Shown in pieces: positions 43,611 to 52,100 of a DNA stretch of 64,000 nt. Under the pieces are notes generated by a model that did not search any database, had not been told where the DNA came from, and saw only the letters and a program-made list of their open reading frames with translations. Numbering within the stretch: the first letter of the stretch is position 1; the number at the start of each line of letters is the position of its first letter. This DNA comes from Argonema antarcticum A004/B2 (GTDB taxonomy: Bacteria; Cyanobacteriota; Cyanobacteriia; Cyanobacteriales; Aerosakkonemataceae), in assembly GCF_023333585.1 (NCBI RefSeq), contig NZ_JAIQZN010000019.1, forward strand, positions 1 to 64,000, in the 5' to 3' direction. Both the position numbers and the translations under genes were made by a program.

Positions 43611-45401
43611 ATGGCTATGACTTACTTTAATTTAGTAGTAAATATAGAAGTTGCCGAAGAGAAAGGCGAAGATGCTAACTTAGCTGAACATTTTGGACAA
43701 ACTTTTTTGATGGGCGTGTTTGACGGTTTAGGAGGTCGATCGGCAGGTTATGATGGGAAAACTGGAGGGCGCATTGCTTCAGAAGTAGCATCTCAAATCA
43801 GCAAAACATTCTTCATCAAACAATGGTATGGTAATATAACGCCAGAAAATGTCATTTTACTGCAACAAGAAATTTGCCAATCACTGAAAATTAAAGCCGA
43901 TACTAATATGCCGAGAACTTCATCTCGGCTAAAAGGTTCTTTAGTGGAACATAAACTCTGTACGACGATCGCGCTGGCTAGCATTCCCAAGCAACAAGGA
44001 CAAGAAAAAATTTTTGAAGTTAACTTAGCTTGGATGGGAGATTCGCGGATTTATTTTCTCAGTCCAACTAAAGGTTTACAGCAACTTACCAAAGATGACT
44101 TAGTAACTCCTAAAGATGCCTTAGAAATGCTGAGACAAGATCCGCCGATGTCTCAATATTTAACTGCCGATATAAATCCAAGATGGCAAATTCATTTTCA
44201 GCACTATAAAATTGAAGAAATTGGCTGTTTTTTAGCTTGTACTGACGGCTGTTTTCAGTATGTTTCTGCCCCTTGGGAATTTGAAAAATTGTTGCTAGAC
44301 ACTCTGTATCAGTCAACAGGCGATCGAATGGATACGAATAATTGGCAAAAATTAATCTGCCAAAAATACACTGATATTAAGCAAGATGATATTTCTTTAA
44401 TTCTCTATCCCGTTGGTTTTAATGGTATAAAACACTTAAAAAGTACTTATCAACAACGTTGGCAGCATCTTCAAGAAAACTTTATTTCTCCTACCGCTAA
44501 TACTCGCTATGATGACTTACAAAGATTGTGGTCAAAATATCGAATTGATTATGAACATTATTTTTCATCAATTCAAGATATTCAGCAAACAACTAATTAT
44601 AAATCGCCAAACTCAGAAAATCATTCCTCAAGTTTAGTCACTTCAACAAGTTCTAGTTTGAGTACAAATACATTTCAAGAAATTACTCAATCATCCAAAC
44701 AGAAAGCAGCAGCTAAGGCTGAGAAAATTAAAAATTTGTTACGTAATGCTAATTATTATTATCAAAAAAATCAGCTAAAAGAAGCCGAAGATTCGTGTGT
44801 GAGAGTCTTAGAAATCGATCCGTATCAAAGTGAAAGTAAATATATTTTAGGATTAATTTACACTAAAACAGCTTTGTACGAAATAGATTCTTCTCGAAAA
44901 GAAAAGTGGTTCAAAAAAGCCGCCTCATACCTGGAGGAAATTAGAAAAGATCGAGCGGAAAAACTTATAGAATCATTACAAACTCTATGTTTTATTTACT
45001 ATCATTTAGAGCAATGGGACAAGGCAGTTTACTCTTATCAAGAATGTTTTAAATGTCCTGGAGCGGAAAAATTAGACCATTGGGAAGAAGACTTAGAAAC
45101 CTTCATTACATCTCTGAGATTAATACTTAATAGAGACGAAGCAGCGAATATAGCAATTCAGTTTTGTCAGCGTCTAGATAGCAATTTACCATACGCAAAA
45201 AATGCTTATCCTTATTACTTTATAGCTGTTTTGCAAGAAATAAAAGGAGAATTAAACGCAGCCTGGAATAGTATTCAAACAGCAGTGGAGATATATAATC
45301 GATCGTCACATCCTATGGAAATTAAGTATGAAAGCCTACAAAAAGCGCGACAAAAGTATCAAGAAATTATGAATAAATTAAAATCCAGAGGGTATTATTA
45401 A
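43611..45401 (+). CDS. PP2C-like phosphatase with C-terminal TPR region
   Basis: The protein has 596 residues. The PP2C domain (about 1-270) shows GVFDGLGGRSAG, MGDSRIYFL, ACTDGCF and KQDDISLILY, covering the metal-binding Asp residues. A Ser-rich linker follows (about 325-355), then helical repeats of TPR type (about 370-590, for example NANYYYQKNQLKEAEDSCVR). The enzyme removes phosphate from Ser/Thr and is presumably the antagonist of the kinase encoded 3 bp later. The repeat region probably holds a partner such as the vWA protein; that is inference. Confidence 0.85.
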   Translation: MAMTYFNLVVNIEVAEEKGEDANLAEHFGQTFLMGVFDGLGGRSAGYDGKTGGRIASEVASQISKTFFIKQWYGNITPENVILLQQEICQSLKIKADTNMPRTSSRLKGSLVEHKLCTTIALASIPKQQGQEKIFEVNLAWMGDSRIYFLSPTKGLQQLTKDDLVTPKDALEMLRQDPPMSQYLTADINPRWQIHFQHYKIEEIGCFLACTDGCFQYVSAPWEFEKLLLDTLYQSTGDRMDTNNWQKLICQKYTDIKQDDISLILYPVGFNGIKHLKSTYQQRWQHLQENFISPTANTRYDDLQRLWSKYRIDYEHYFSSIQDIQQTTNYKSPNSENHSSSLVTSTSSSLSTNTFQEITQSSKQKAAAKAEKIKNLLRNANYYYQKNQLKEAEDSCVRVLEIDPYQSESKYILGLIYTKTALYEIDSSRKEKWFKKAASYLEEIRKDRAEKLIESLQTLCFIYYHLEQWDKAVYSYQECFKCPGAEKLDHWEEDLETFITSLRLILNRDEAANIAIQFCQRLDSNLPYAKNAYPYYFIAVLQEIKGELNAAWNSIQTAVEIYNRSSHPMEIKYESLQKARQKYQEIMNKLKSRGYY

Positions 45402-45404
45402 ACT

Positions 45405-46406
45405 ATGTCTTATAAAAAAGGTGATATTATTGCTGGCAAATATTTAGTAACTCGTGACTTTGATAGTGCTAACGGGGGGCAATGCCAATGGGGCTTTGCT
45501 CTGAATAGTTACGATGGGAATGAATATTTTGTCAAAAAATTTCTCAGTCCAGTCTATCCCGGTGAAGATGCACCAGGGAGCGAAAAAGGGAAACAAAAGC
45601 GGCGCGATCAGTGTGAAGAATTTGCTAGAAAACAACTAGCAATTCAAAATGCGTTATCCGCTTGTGGTGCGGGAGGTTCAGTAGTAGTGATGGTGGATTT
45701 TTTTAAATATGGTGATGACTATGGTGAACATTTCTTCAAAGTCTGCCAAAAAGTCGATACCAGTTCCTTATCAAAGGAGATACATACACTAGAGACAAAA
45801 AAGCGTTTATTTGTCATGCTAACAGCAGCAGGTGCTATGAAAATTTTACACTCAAATGGCATTGTCCATCTGGATTTAAAACCAGATAATGTACTGATCC
45901 AAGAATGGGAAGGAAGGCAAGTTGCTAAAATTATTGATTTTGATAGTAGTATTATTGAAGGAGAATCAATTGCGGCGGAATCTTTAGTAGGCGATCCTGT
46001 ATATTATTCCCCTGAATTTGCTAAACATATTGCCACAGCAGGAAAAACGCCAGCACCAACTAAAAAATCTGATATTTTTTCTCTGGGTTTGATTTTCTGT
46101 CAATATTGGACGGGGAATCGTCCGGTTTTATCAGGAAGCTATACTTATGCTCACGAAGCTGTTCTTGATGGGAAAAAACTTGACTTACCGCCGATTAAAA
46201 CTACAACTAAATTGGGCGGAACTCTCATTAAAAACCCACTAGATACAGAAGTTGGTAAACTCATAAAAAAAATGTTAGCTTTAAGCTATGAAGAAAGACC
46301 TGATATCAATCAAGTTCATCAACAACTCAAATATCTTTATAATAATGGTGTTCCACCTAAAGATGGTAAAAATAAGTTAATCATCAATATGAAGCCTAAA
46401 TTATAA
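45405..46406 (+). CDS. atypical protein kinase of the vWA-PP2C operon
   Basis: The protein has 333 residues. The kinase fold is recognisable: Lys44/45 in YFVKKFLSP, the catalytic loop HLDLKPDNVL (155-164) and SDIFSLGLIFCQYW. The HRD motif is HLD, so this is a non-RD kinase, and DFG is DFD (178-180). The Gly-loop is replaced by NGGQCQWGFAL. These changes are consistent within TerY-P-type kinases but leave activity to be shown. The start lies 3 bp behind the PP2C stop, so translation is coupled. Confidence 0.85.
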   Translation: MSYKKGDIIAGKYLVTRDFDSANGGQCQWGFALNSYDGNEYFVKKFLSPVYPGEDAPGSEKGKQKRRDQCEEFARKQLAIQNALSACGAGGSVVVMVDFFKYGDDYGEHFFKVCQKVDTSSLSKEIHTLETKKRLFVMLTAAGAMKILHSNGIVHLDLKPDNVLIQEWEGRQVAKIIDFDSSIIEGESIAAESLVGDPVYYSPEFAKHIATAGKTPAPTKKSDIFSLGLIFCQYWTGNRPVLSGSYTYAHEAVLDGKKLDLPPIKTTTKLGGTLIKNPLDTEVGKLIKKMLALSYEERPDINQVHQQLKYLYNNGVPPKDGKNKLIINMKPKL

Positions 46407-46419
46407 AGTTTTTGATCCT

Positions 46420-46998
46420 ATGAAAAAAACGTACCAGTGTAAAGGTTGCGGAAATGAAGTTGTTTCACTGATGAAGCCTTCTGAGTGTCAAGTTTGTACA
46501 GGGCGAGAATGGACAATATTAGCTACGAGTAAACCGATTAATTCAGGAGATGAACCTATGGCTATTGATAAAGATATATTCTCTTCATTTAAGTTTCGCT
46601 CGACGATCGAGGGTTACTGCCGAACTATTGGCTGGAATATTTATACTATTGATAATAAAATGGCTGTAATTAAGTTTGATATGGAGTCTGGCAGCACGCA
46701 AACTTTACTTATTCTCAAGTACGATTCAACTCTTGAATTTTCTTGTCCGAGTGGCTTGAAATTCGATGAAATAGATGAGATACCCCATCATTTATCTACG
46801 TTACTACTCAGCCAAAATGCTGAGTATAAAGCTGGTTTCTGGTGCATACAAAAGATCAGCGATAAACTGTTTTATTCCATTATTCATAATGCGGAAATGA
46901 GTTTAATCGATGTTGATTATTTCCGTATGGTAGTCACTCAGTTAATAAAGCAATGTGATGAATTTGAACGACATATAGAAAATTTAATTAACAGCTAA
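46420..46998 (+). CDS. zinc-ribbon protein, last gene of the vWA-PP2C-kinase operon
   Basis: The protein has 192 residues. A rubredoxin-like ribbon (C7, C10, C23, C26) is followed by an alpha/beta domain (about 50-190). Its pattern of strands then a long C-terminal helix (RMVVTQLIKQCDEFERHIEN) resembles YbjN/secretion-chaperone-like folds. It begins 13 bp after the kinase. The four genes together suggest a phospho-regulated complex with this protein as adaptor or substrate; no direct evidence exists in the sequence. Confidence 0.65.
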   Translation: MKKTYQCKGCGNEVVSLMKPSECQVCTGREWTILATSKPINSGDEPMAIDKDIFSSFKFRSTIEGYCRTIGWNIYTIDNKMAVIKFDMESGSTQTLLILKYDSTLEFSCPSGLKFDEIDEIPHHLSTLLLSQNAEYKAGFWCIQKISDKLFYSIIHNAEMSLIDVDYFRMVVTQLIKQCDEFERHIENLINS

Positions 46999-47065
46999 TA
47001 GTTAGAACGCCTGGAAATGAATCATAAACTAAAGATTTAAAATTATAGGTTGGATATTTGTGAAT

Positions 47066-47215
47066 ATGAAATACAACTTTAATGAGTCTAATCCCTTTTT
47101 AAATTCTTGCGATCCTTTCGATCGATTATTAATTGGACAAGCTATAGTTGAAAATGTTTCTATTATTAGTCAAGATTGTATGTTTAATTCATACCCAATT
47201 CACCTTATATGGTAA
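47066..47215 (+). pseudogene. C-terminal remnant of a PIN-domain (VapC-like) toxin
   Basis: The frame reads NSCDPFDRLLIGQAIVENVS (LLIGQAIVEN), then IISQDCMFNSYPIHLIW and stops. DPFDRLLIAQA...IIS-D-F--Y-I--IW is the usual ending of PIN nucleases. The first about 80 residues and the first acidic residues are missing, and no antitoxin is next to it. Confidence 0.75.
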
Positions 47216-47343
47216 AAGTGCGATCGAGGGTGCTTCTTTCAATACCGCTTCTGATTGAGTCTGGCGATTCCAAGCATCGCGATTAATTGCAATATCGAAA
47301 TTAAAGAAGAAAAACATCAGGTTTTTCTTCTTTAATTCCTTAT

Positions 47344-48351
47344 TCAAGTTCTGGTTTGTTGAATGGTTCTGATTGCTTCCTGTGTAGATTGAAGAGCTTG
47401 TGTATTTCCTTGTTCTCGAAAAAGATCGGCTGCTTTTTGGAAATCTCTGATCGCTGCTTGGGTATTTTTTAGGCTGTAGTAAGTAACACCGCGATTGAAG
47501 AAAGCTTCAGCAAAGTCCGGTCTGATCTGGATAGCGCGAGCGTAATCCTGAAGCGCTTCTTGATGTTTTTGCAGTTTGTTGTAGGCAATACCTCGGTTGT
47601 AGTAAGCTTTATCATCATTTGGATCGAGGCGTACTGCCTGGTTGTAATCTTCTATTGCTGCCTGATGTTGTTTAAGGTCATCGCGAGCATTGCCTCGATT
47701 GATGTACGCTTTGGCATTATTTGGATCGAGCCGAATTGCTTCGGTGCTGTCATCGATCGCACCTTGGAAATCCTTCAAGAAATAGCGAGCGTAACCCCTG
47801 TTAACGTAGGCTTGTGTGAGTTCTGGATTGAGCTTTATAGCCGCAGTGTAATCCTCTATTGCGCCTTTATAGTCGCCTTGCTTAGCCTTTTCTATACCCC
47901 GGTTATACAAGTCCACAGCACTCATTTGCGTTCCGGGATTGGTTCCTGGGGTTGACTCTGTGCTGGGAGTTGGGGTAGTGGGAGTAGTTGGCGGGGTTGA
48001 CTCTGTGCTGTTTGGTTGTGACTCACCCCCGGCTGGGGTTGTTGGCTGAGCCTGAGTTGGTTTTGATTCTGTGTCGGCTGGAGTAGACTCTGTACTGGGG
48101 GCTGGTTTTGTTGACCCATCTTGGGTTGGTTTGGGCCGATCGCTAGTTGGGGTTGACTCGTTGCTGCGAGTTGGCTTTGACTGACCCTCGGTTGGGGTTG
48201 ACTCGTTGCTGCGAGTTGGCTTTGACTGCGCCTCGGTTGGCGTTGGTGACTGGGACTGGCTTGGCTTTGACTGCGCCTGAACAACAGGTGAGATGCTACC
48301 CAGTGTAGTGGCGATGCCTAAAATTGCGATCGTTCGGTGAATACGGTTCAT
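47344..48351 (-). CDS. secreted TPR protein with Ser/Thr/Pro-rich linker
   Basis: The protein has 335 residues. A signal peptide (IHRTIAILGIATTLGSISPV, cleaved near VQA-QSK) is followed by a low-complexity region of Ser, Thr, Pro and Gln (about 28-140) with two near-identical KPTRSNESTPT units. Four to five TPR motifs fill the rest (DLYNRGIEKAKQGDYKGAIE and repeats with AYxNRG). TPR arrays bind partner proteins; the linker would place them off the membrane in the periplasm or envelope. Function not assigned. Solitary gene. Confidence 0.8.
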   Translation of the reverse strand: MNRIHRTIAILGIATTLGSISPVVQAQSKPSQSQSPTPTEAQSKPTRSNESTPTEGQSKPTRSNESTPTSDRPKPTQDGSTKPAPSTESTPADTESKPTQAQPTTPAGGESQPNSTESTPPTTPTTPTPSTESTPGTNPGTQMSAVDLYNRGIEKAKQGDYKGAIEDYTAAIKLNPELTQAYVNRGYARYFLKDFQGAIDDSTEAIRLDPNNAKAYINRGNARDDLKQHQAAIEDYNQAVRLDPNDDKAYYNRGIAYNKLQKHQEALQDYARAIQIRPDFAEAFFNRGVTYYSLKNTQAAIRDFQKAADLFREQGNTQALQSTQEAIRTIQQTRT

Positions 48352-48827
48352 GACTTTAGTCCATTGACTTGATGCCAGTATAAATCCAGGTGTGAAAAAA
48401 AGCGCTTCTTGTAGCCTAATAGGATATCAGAATTTTGTAACTATTATTCCACTTCGATCGGCTTCTTCAGAGAGATGCGTCACTATCTTGTCTTTTTTGC
48501 TAGCATCTCTGAATCGCAAGGACAATCTAAGCAATACCCAATTCTGTTGACTTAGCTGCTACAAGCTTATGCCAAATTTCTTTCATAAACTGTCTAAGTA
48601 GATGACTTTTTTAATGCCATCAGACAGAATAGATATTGGGCGTAATGCCGATCGAGACGAACTAAACCTGCTTGTTGTTCCAAATGCCAATGACCTATAC
48701 TATTTTTGACTGAGCTTGACTGACGACTAAAGTCGCGACTACGCAGACTTCTAGAAAAAGTATTATGCCTAGACAGTTACAGATCGAGACTACAACCTCA
48801 ATTATTTGCGTTGATTCTGAAGCCTGA
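48352..48827. other. intergenic with possible gene remnant
   Basis: The minus strand at about 48603-48705 shows a short frame, KNSIGHWHLEQQAGLV then RLDRHYAQYLFCLMALKK, that looks like protein but has no start and no named family. The rest is AT-rich, with ATGACTTTT-like sequence only. Confidence 0.3.
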
Positions 48828-50117
48828 ATGAAATTTTCAAATCGTACCAGATGGCTATCTTGGTTACCTCAGCTAAATCCTCAAGTCTGGATTCTAGCTA
48901 TGGGCAGATTCCTTTCCGATCTTGGCAGTGGTTTCACTCTTTTTTACGCCCCCATCTTTTTTGTTAATCAAGTACATTTATCAGCAACCCAGGTGGGTAT
49001 TGGTTTGGGTAGCGCTTCTATTTCTGGAGTGCTGGGGCGTATACTTGGCGGTTCTTTTGCTGATTCTCGGTTTTGGGGCCGTCGGCGTACTATGTTATTA
49101 TCGGCAGCTGTATCTGCGATCGCATCTTTAGTATTAGCGGTAACCAGTGATTTTTCCAGCTTTACTGCGGGTAACTTGTTGATGGGCTTGGGTATGGGTT
49201 TGTATTGGCCTGCTACGGAAGCCGTAGTAGCAGATTTAACAGCGCCCGAACATCGTCAAGAAACTTATGCGATCGTGCGATTTGCAGATAATCTCGGTTT
49301 GGGAGTAGGCATTATTCTGGGTGGAATATTAATTGGCACAACCGGCGCTTATCGCTCTCTGTTTATAATTGATGCGATTTCTTTTGTGGTATTTTTTGGA
49401 GTAATTTATTTTGCGATTGCAGAAACTTATCGACCAGCAGAAGAAATAAAAAATAAAAAAGTAAAAGTAAAAAATAAAGCATTTTTTCTTTTGCCTATTT
49501 CATGGACTACAGCACTAAGCGATCGACGTCTCCTAGTCTTTATCTGCGTCAATATTATCTTCACAACTTACATTTCTCAGCTACATAGCACCCTTCCTTT
49601 GTACTTGAGCAAGTTTGTGCAAATGGGAAACTCAAAAGTAGGATTTTCCACCACAACTATCAGCGCTTTATTTACCTGGCATACGATTATAGCGATAGTT
49701 ACTTTGATACCAATTGCCCGCTTCTTAAAAAGGTTTAGCCATCCGCAGACTTTAACAGTTTCAGCCATACTGTGGGCAGTAGGATTTAGTTTCATCTGGG
49801 CTACTGCGATCGTCCCGGTCGGCCAACTATACTGGACTATATTGGCAATGGGAATATTGGCGATCGCAACCGTCTCTTACACACCGTCGGCATCTGCCCT
49901 CGTCGCCGACATTGCACCAGCATCCCTGCGCGGCGTCTACCTTTCCATCAACTCCCTGTGCTGGGCAATTGGATACGCTATTGGGCCTCCCTTGGGTGGA
50001 TGGGCAATGGATCGACCCCCAATAATAGCAAACAGCTTTTGGCTGGCTTTAGCATTGAGTGTAGTCATAGTTGTGGCGATTTTGCAATATCTAGACAAAA
50101 TTTTCACCTCACAATAA
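48828..50117 (+). CDS. MFS transporter
   Basis: The 429-residue protein has twelve hydrophobic segments in two halves joined by a basic loop (KNKKVKVKNK, about 208-218). The MFS A-motif-like GRILGGSFADSRFWGRR (in parts GGSFADSRF, WGRRR) follows helix 2, and GPPLGGWAMDR marks helix 11. It exports or imports a small solute; drug/sugar efflux subfamilies are similar. The substrate is unknown. Start at the first ATG gives a complete N-terminus. Monocistronic. Confidence 0.85.
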   Translation: MKFSNRTRWLSWLPQLNPQVWILAMGRFLSDLGSGFTLFYAPIFFVNQVHLSATQVGIGLGSASISGVLGRILGGSFADSRFWGRRRTMLLSAAVSAIASLVLAVTSDFSSFTAGNLLMGLGMGLYWPATEAVVADLTAPEHRQETYAIVRFADNLGLGVGIILGGILIGTTGAYRSLFIIDAISFVVFFGVIYFAIAETYRPAEEIKNKKVKVKNKAFFLLPISWTTALSDRRLLVFICVNIIFTTYISQLHSTLPLYLSKFVQMGNSKVGFSTTTISALFTWHTIIAIVTLIPIARFLKRFSHPQTLTVSAILWAVGFSFIWATAIVPVGQLYWTILAMGILAIATVSYTPSASALVADIAPASLRGVYLSINSLCWAIGYAIGPPLGGWAMDRPPIIANSFWLALALSVVIVVAILQYLDKIFTSQ

Positions 50118-50326
50118 ATCTAGATCTTCATCTGTGTTTATCTGCGTTCATCCGTCTTCATCTGTGGTAAAAAAAATCCACGTTACCAACAAATATCTTT
50201 AAAATCGAAGCGATCGCACAAGTCAATCCCTTTAGCATTAGCGATCGCATCTTTATTGCATCCGCCTTGAGGATGATATTCCTAACGTTATAATTGACTA
50301 AGATAATTTATCTAGTGCTGCTCATG
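50118..50326. repeat. intergenic with CATCTG-type dispersed repeat
   Basis: 50125-50170 carries TTCATCTGTGTTTATCTGCG and related units, of the family also at 1838-1882 and 54500-54545. No gene is seen. Confidence 0.6.
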
Positions 50327-50368
50327 GGTACGTTGTTGCGCTTTAGCGCTAAAGCGCAACAACGTACC
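50327..50368. repeat. perfect 42-bp palindrome
   Basis: Two 21-base arms without spacer read GGTACGTTGTTGCGCTTTAG and onward, exactly complementary around GCGC-type centre. It lies 166 bp before the DUF3386 start. Confidence 0.95.
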
Positions 50369-50533
50369 TAATAACTATCATATAACATTACTGAATCGGT
50401 GTTTTACCATAGCGATATCTTGGTAGCAAGATAAATAAAACCAACTTTCTAATTGAGCGATCGCAAATCGAAGATTGTGTTTGTATTTGTGTTATCCTAA
50501 AATAGGTCGATGACCTTCATCAAGGAGAATTCT

Positions 50534-51184
50534 GTGACCGAGCAAACGAGCGCTAGCCAATTATTTCGAGCCGCTTACGAAAACCGTTACACATGGGACA
50601 CCAACTTTCCCGGCTACAGTGCCGATATTGAACTCAAGCAAGGCGATGAAGTTTACACCGGCAAAGTTCGTATTAACGGCGACTTCAGCGTAGAAGTCAC
50701 GGGTATAGAAAACGAAGAAGTGCAACAAAGCATCTATACCCAAATGCGCGATGTCGTCACCCATCGCAAACGAGGTTCATTCGAGCAGTCTCATGGCAAG
50801 AACCAGTTTAGCCTGGGGGAAAAAGACGCCACAGATGCGATCGAAATTCTGGTTAAAGGCGACGCGATGGGATCGAACTACAAGATCAGAGGCACAGAAA
50901 TTTGCCAGGTAAGCCGGGTAATGGGCCGTATAGCTTTCACGATCGACACCCATCAAAGTCTAAACACCTCTGAAGGCTACCTTTCCAGCCGTTATGATGC
51001 CGTCTTTCGCAATCCTCAGACCAATGAAGTGACTAAACAATTAGAATTTGAGGATACCTACGAAAAAATTGGCAACTACTACATCATGACCCATCAAGTC
51101 GTGCGATCGCAGGAGCAAGGTCAGCCAACGACAACCGAATTTAACTACTCAAACGTAAAGCTGCTCGAACCAGCCGTTGTTTAG
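50534..51184 (+). CDS. DUF3386 family protein
   Basis: The protein has 216 residues from the GTG at 50534, which is preceded by AAGGAGAATTCT, a strong ribosome binding site; the ATG eight codons earlier has none. ARRAAYENRYTWD-like start (SQLFRAAYENRYTWDTNFPG) and FSVEVTGIENEEVQQSIY are typical of cyanobacterial DUF3386. The function is unknown. The protein is soluble, without signal peptide. Solitary. Confidence 0.85.
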   Translation: MTEQTSASQLFRAAYENRYTWDTNFPGYSADIELKQGDEVYTGKVRINGDFSVEVTGIENEEVQQSIYTQMRDVVTHRKRGSFEQSHGKNQFSLGEKDATDAIEILVKGDAMGSNYKIRGTEICQVSRVMGRIAFTIDTHQSLNTSEGYLSSRYDAVFRNPQTNEVTKQLEFEDTYEKIGNYYIMTHQVVRSQEQGQPTTTEFNYSNVKLLEPAVV

Positions 51185-51497
51185 CTTAAACACAAAAGGT
51201 AAACTGCGGTAGTTTTACCGTACTGAGTACTGAGTGCAACGGAAGCCGTGCTGAGTAAGAAAAAGAGTACTCAGCACTTTCGCACTCGGTAAATGCCCCG
51301 CATAGCGAGTGGGCGGAATCTTATCATCAGGAGAAGGTTGATACCCCGCATAGCGAGTGGGCGGTCTTTTAACTCAGCACTCAGCACTTTCAACTCAGCA
51401 CTCTTCATTCCGATATGTTTACTACCCTAGTGCAGGATGGCGGAAATAACTCACCACTAAAAATTGTCAATGATTGTTCTGGAAATCTTGATTTTTA
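51185..51497. repeat. intergenic repeat shared with 63.66-63.86 kb
   Basis: 51228-51410 contains GAGTACTCAGCACTTTCGCA, TGCCCCGCATAGCGAGTGGG (twice) and AACTCAGCACTCAGCACTTT. The same block lies at 63660-63860. It includes a hairpin GTGCTGAGTA/TACTCAGCAC. Confidence 0.85.
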
Positions 51498-51676
51498 CCA
51501 CTGACAACTGACAACTGACAACTGACAACTGACCACTGACAACTGACAACTGACAACTGACCACTGACAACTGACCACTGACAACTGACCACTGACAACT
51601 GACAACTGACCACTGACAACTGACAACTGACCACTGACAACTGACAACTGACAACTGACAACTGACAACTGACCAC
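51498..51676. repeat. ACTGACA heptanucleotide tandem array
   Basis: About 25 head-to-tail copies of ACTGACA, some as ACTGACC, fill the space before nfu. The irregular A/C alternation shows it is drifting. Both antisense reading frames are open only because 21 bp encodes seven residues. Confidence 0.95.
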
Positions 51677-51742
51677 TTGCACTAGAATCAACGATAGCTG
51701 GTACTCAACGAAATATTCTCCAAGCAAACGAGGTTTTTAACT

Positions 51743-51973
51743 ATGGAACTTACAATTGATAACGTCGAAGAAGTTTTGGATGAAATGCGCCCTTACTTAA
51801 TTTCCGATGGCGGCAATGTAGAACTGGTCGAATTGGATGGCCCCGTCGTCAAACTGCGGCTACAGGGTGCCTGCGGTTCTTGCCCCAGCTCGACAATGAC
51901 CCTGAGAATGGGAATTGAGCGCCGCCTGCGCGAAGCTATCCCAGAAATTGCCGAAGTCGAACAGGTCATGTAA
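51743..51973 (+). CDS. nfu: NifU C-terminal-domain (Nfu) iron-sulfur scaffold
   Basis: The 76-residue protein is a single Nfu domain. [19 protein letters not shown] and the CxxC in GACGSCPSS (C44, C47) bind a 4Fe-4S cluster between two subunits. This is the cyanobacterial NfuA/CnfU form, which supplies clusters to photosystem I and other proteins. The length is normal. The repeats upstream end 66 bp before the ATG. Confidence 0.95.
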   Translation: MELTIDNVEEVLDEMRPYLISDGGNVELVELDGPVVKLRLQGACGSCPSSTMTLRMGIERRLREAIPEIAEVEQVM

Positions 51974-51977
51974 AGTC

Positions 51978-52100
51978 TAAAGGCAAAAGGCAAAAGGCAA
52001 AAAGCAAAAGGAGCAGAGGAACAGAGGAGCAGAATCTTCCCCCTCTTCCCTCTTCCCTAGCCCCTAGCCCCTATCCCCTAGCCCCTTCCCTCTTCCCTCT
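51978..52100. repeat. two heptad repeat tracts (GGCAAAA, CCCCTAG)
   Basis: GGCAAAA-type units at 51980-52012 are followed by CTTCCCT and CCCCTAG units at 52036-52100. The latter directly abut the GH57 start codon and are the reverse complement of the 10.7 and 14.8 kb arrays. Confidence 0.8.

Noticed and set aside
51498-51676. Possible CRISPR array
   Set aside because: Unit of 7 bp with no spacers; no cas gene in the window.
51457-51727. Two minus-strand frames of repeating SVVSCQW/SVVSCQL
   Set aside because: They are only the translation of the ACTGACA heptad array; no start context and no family.
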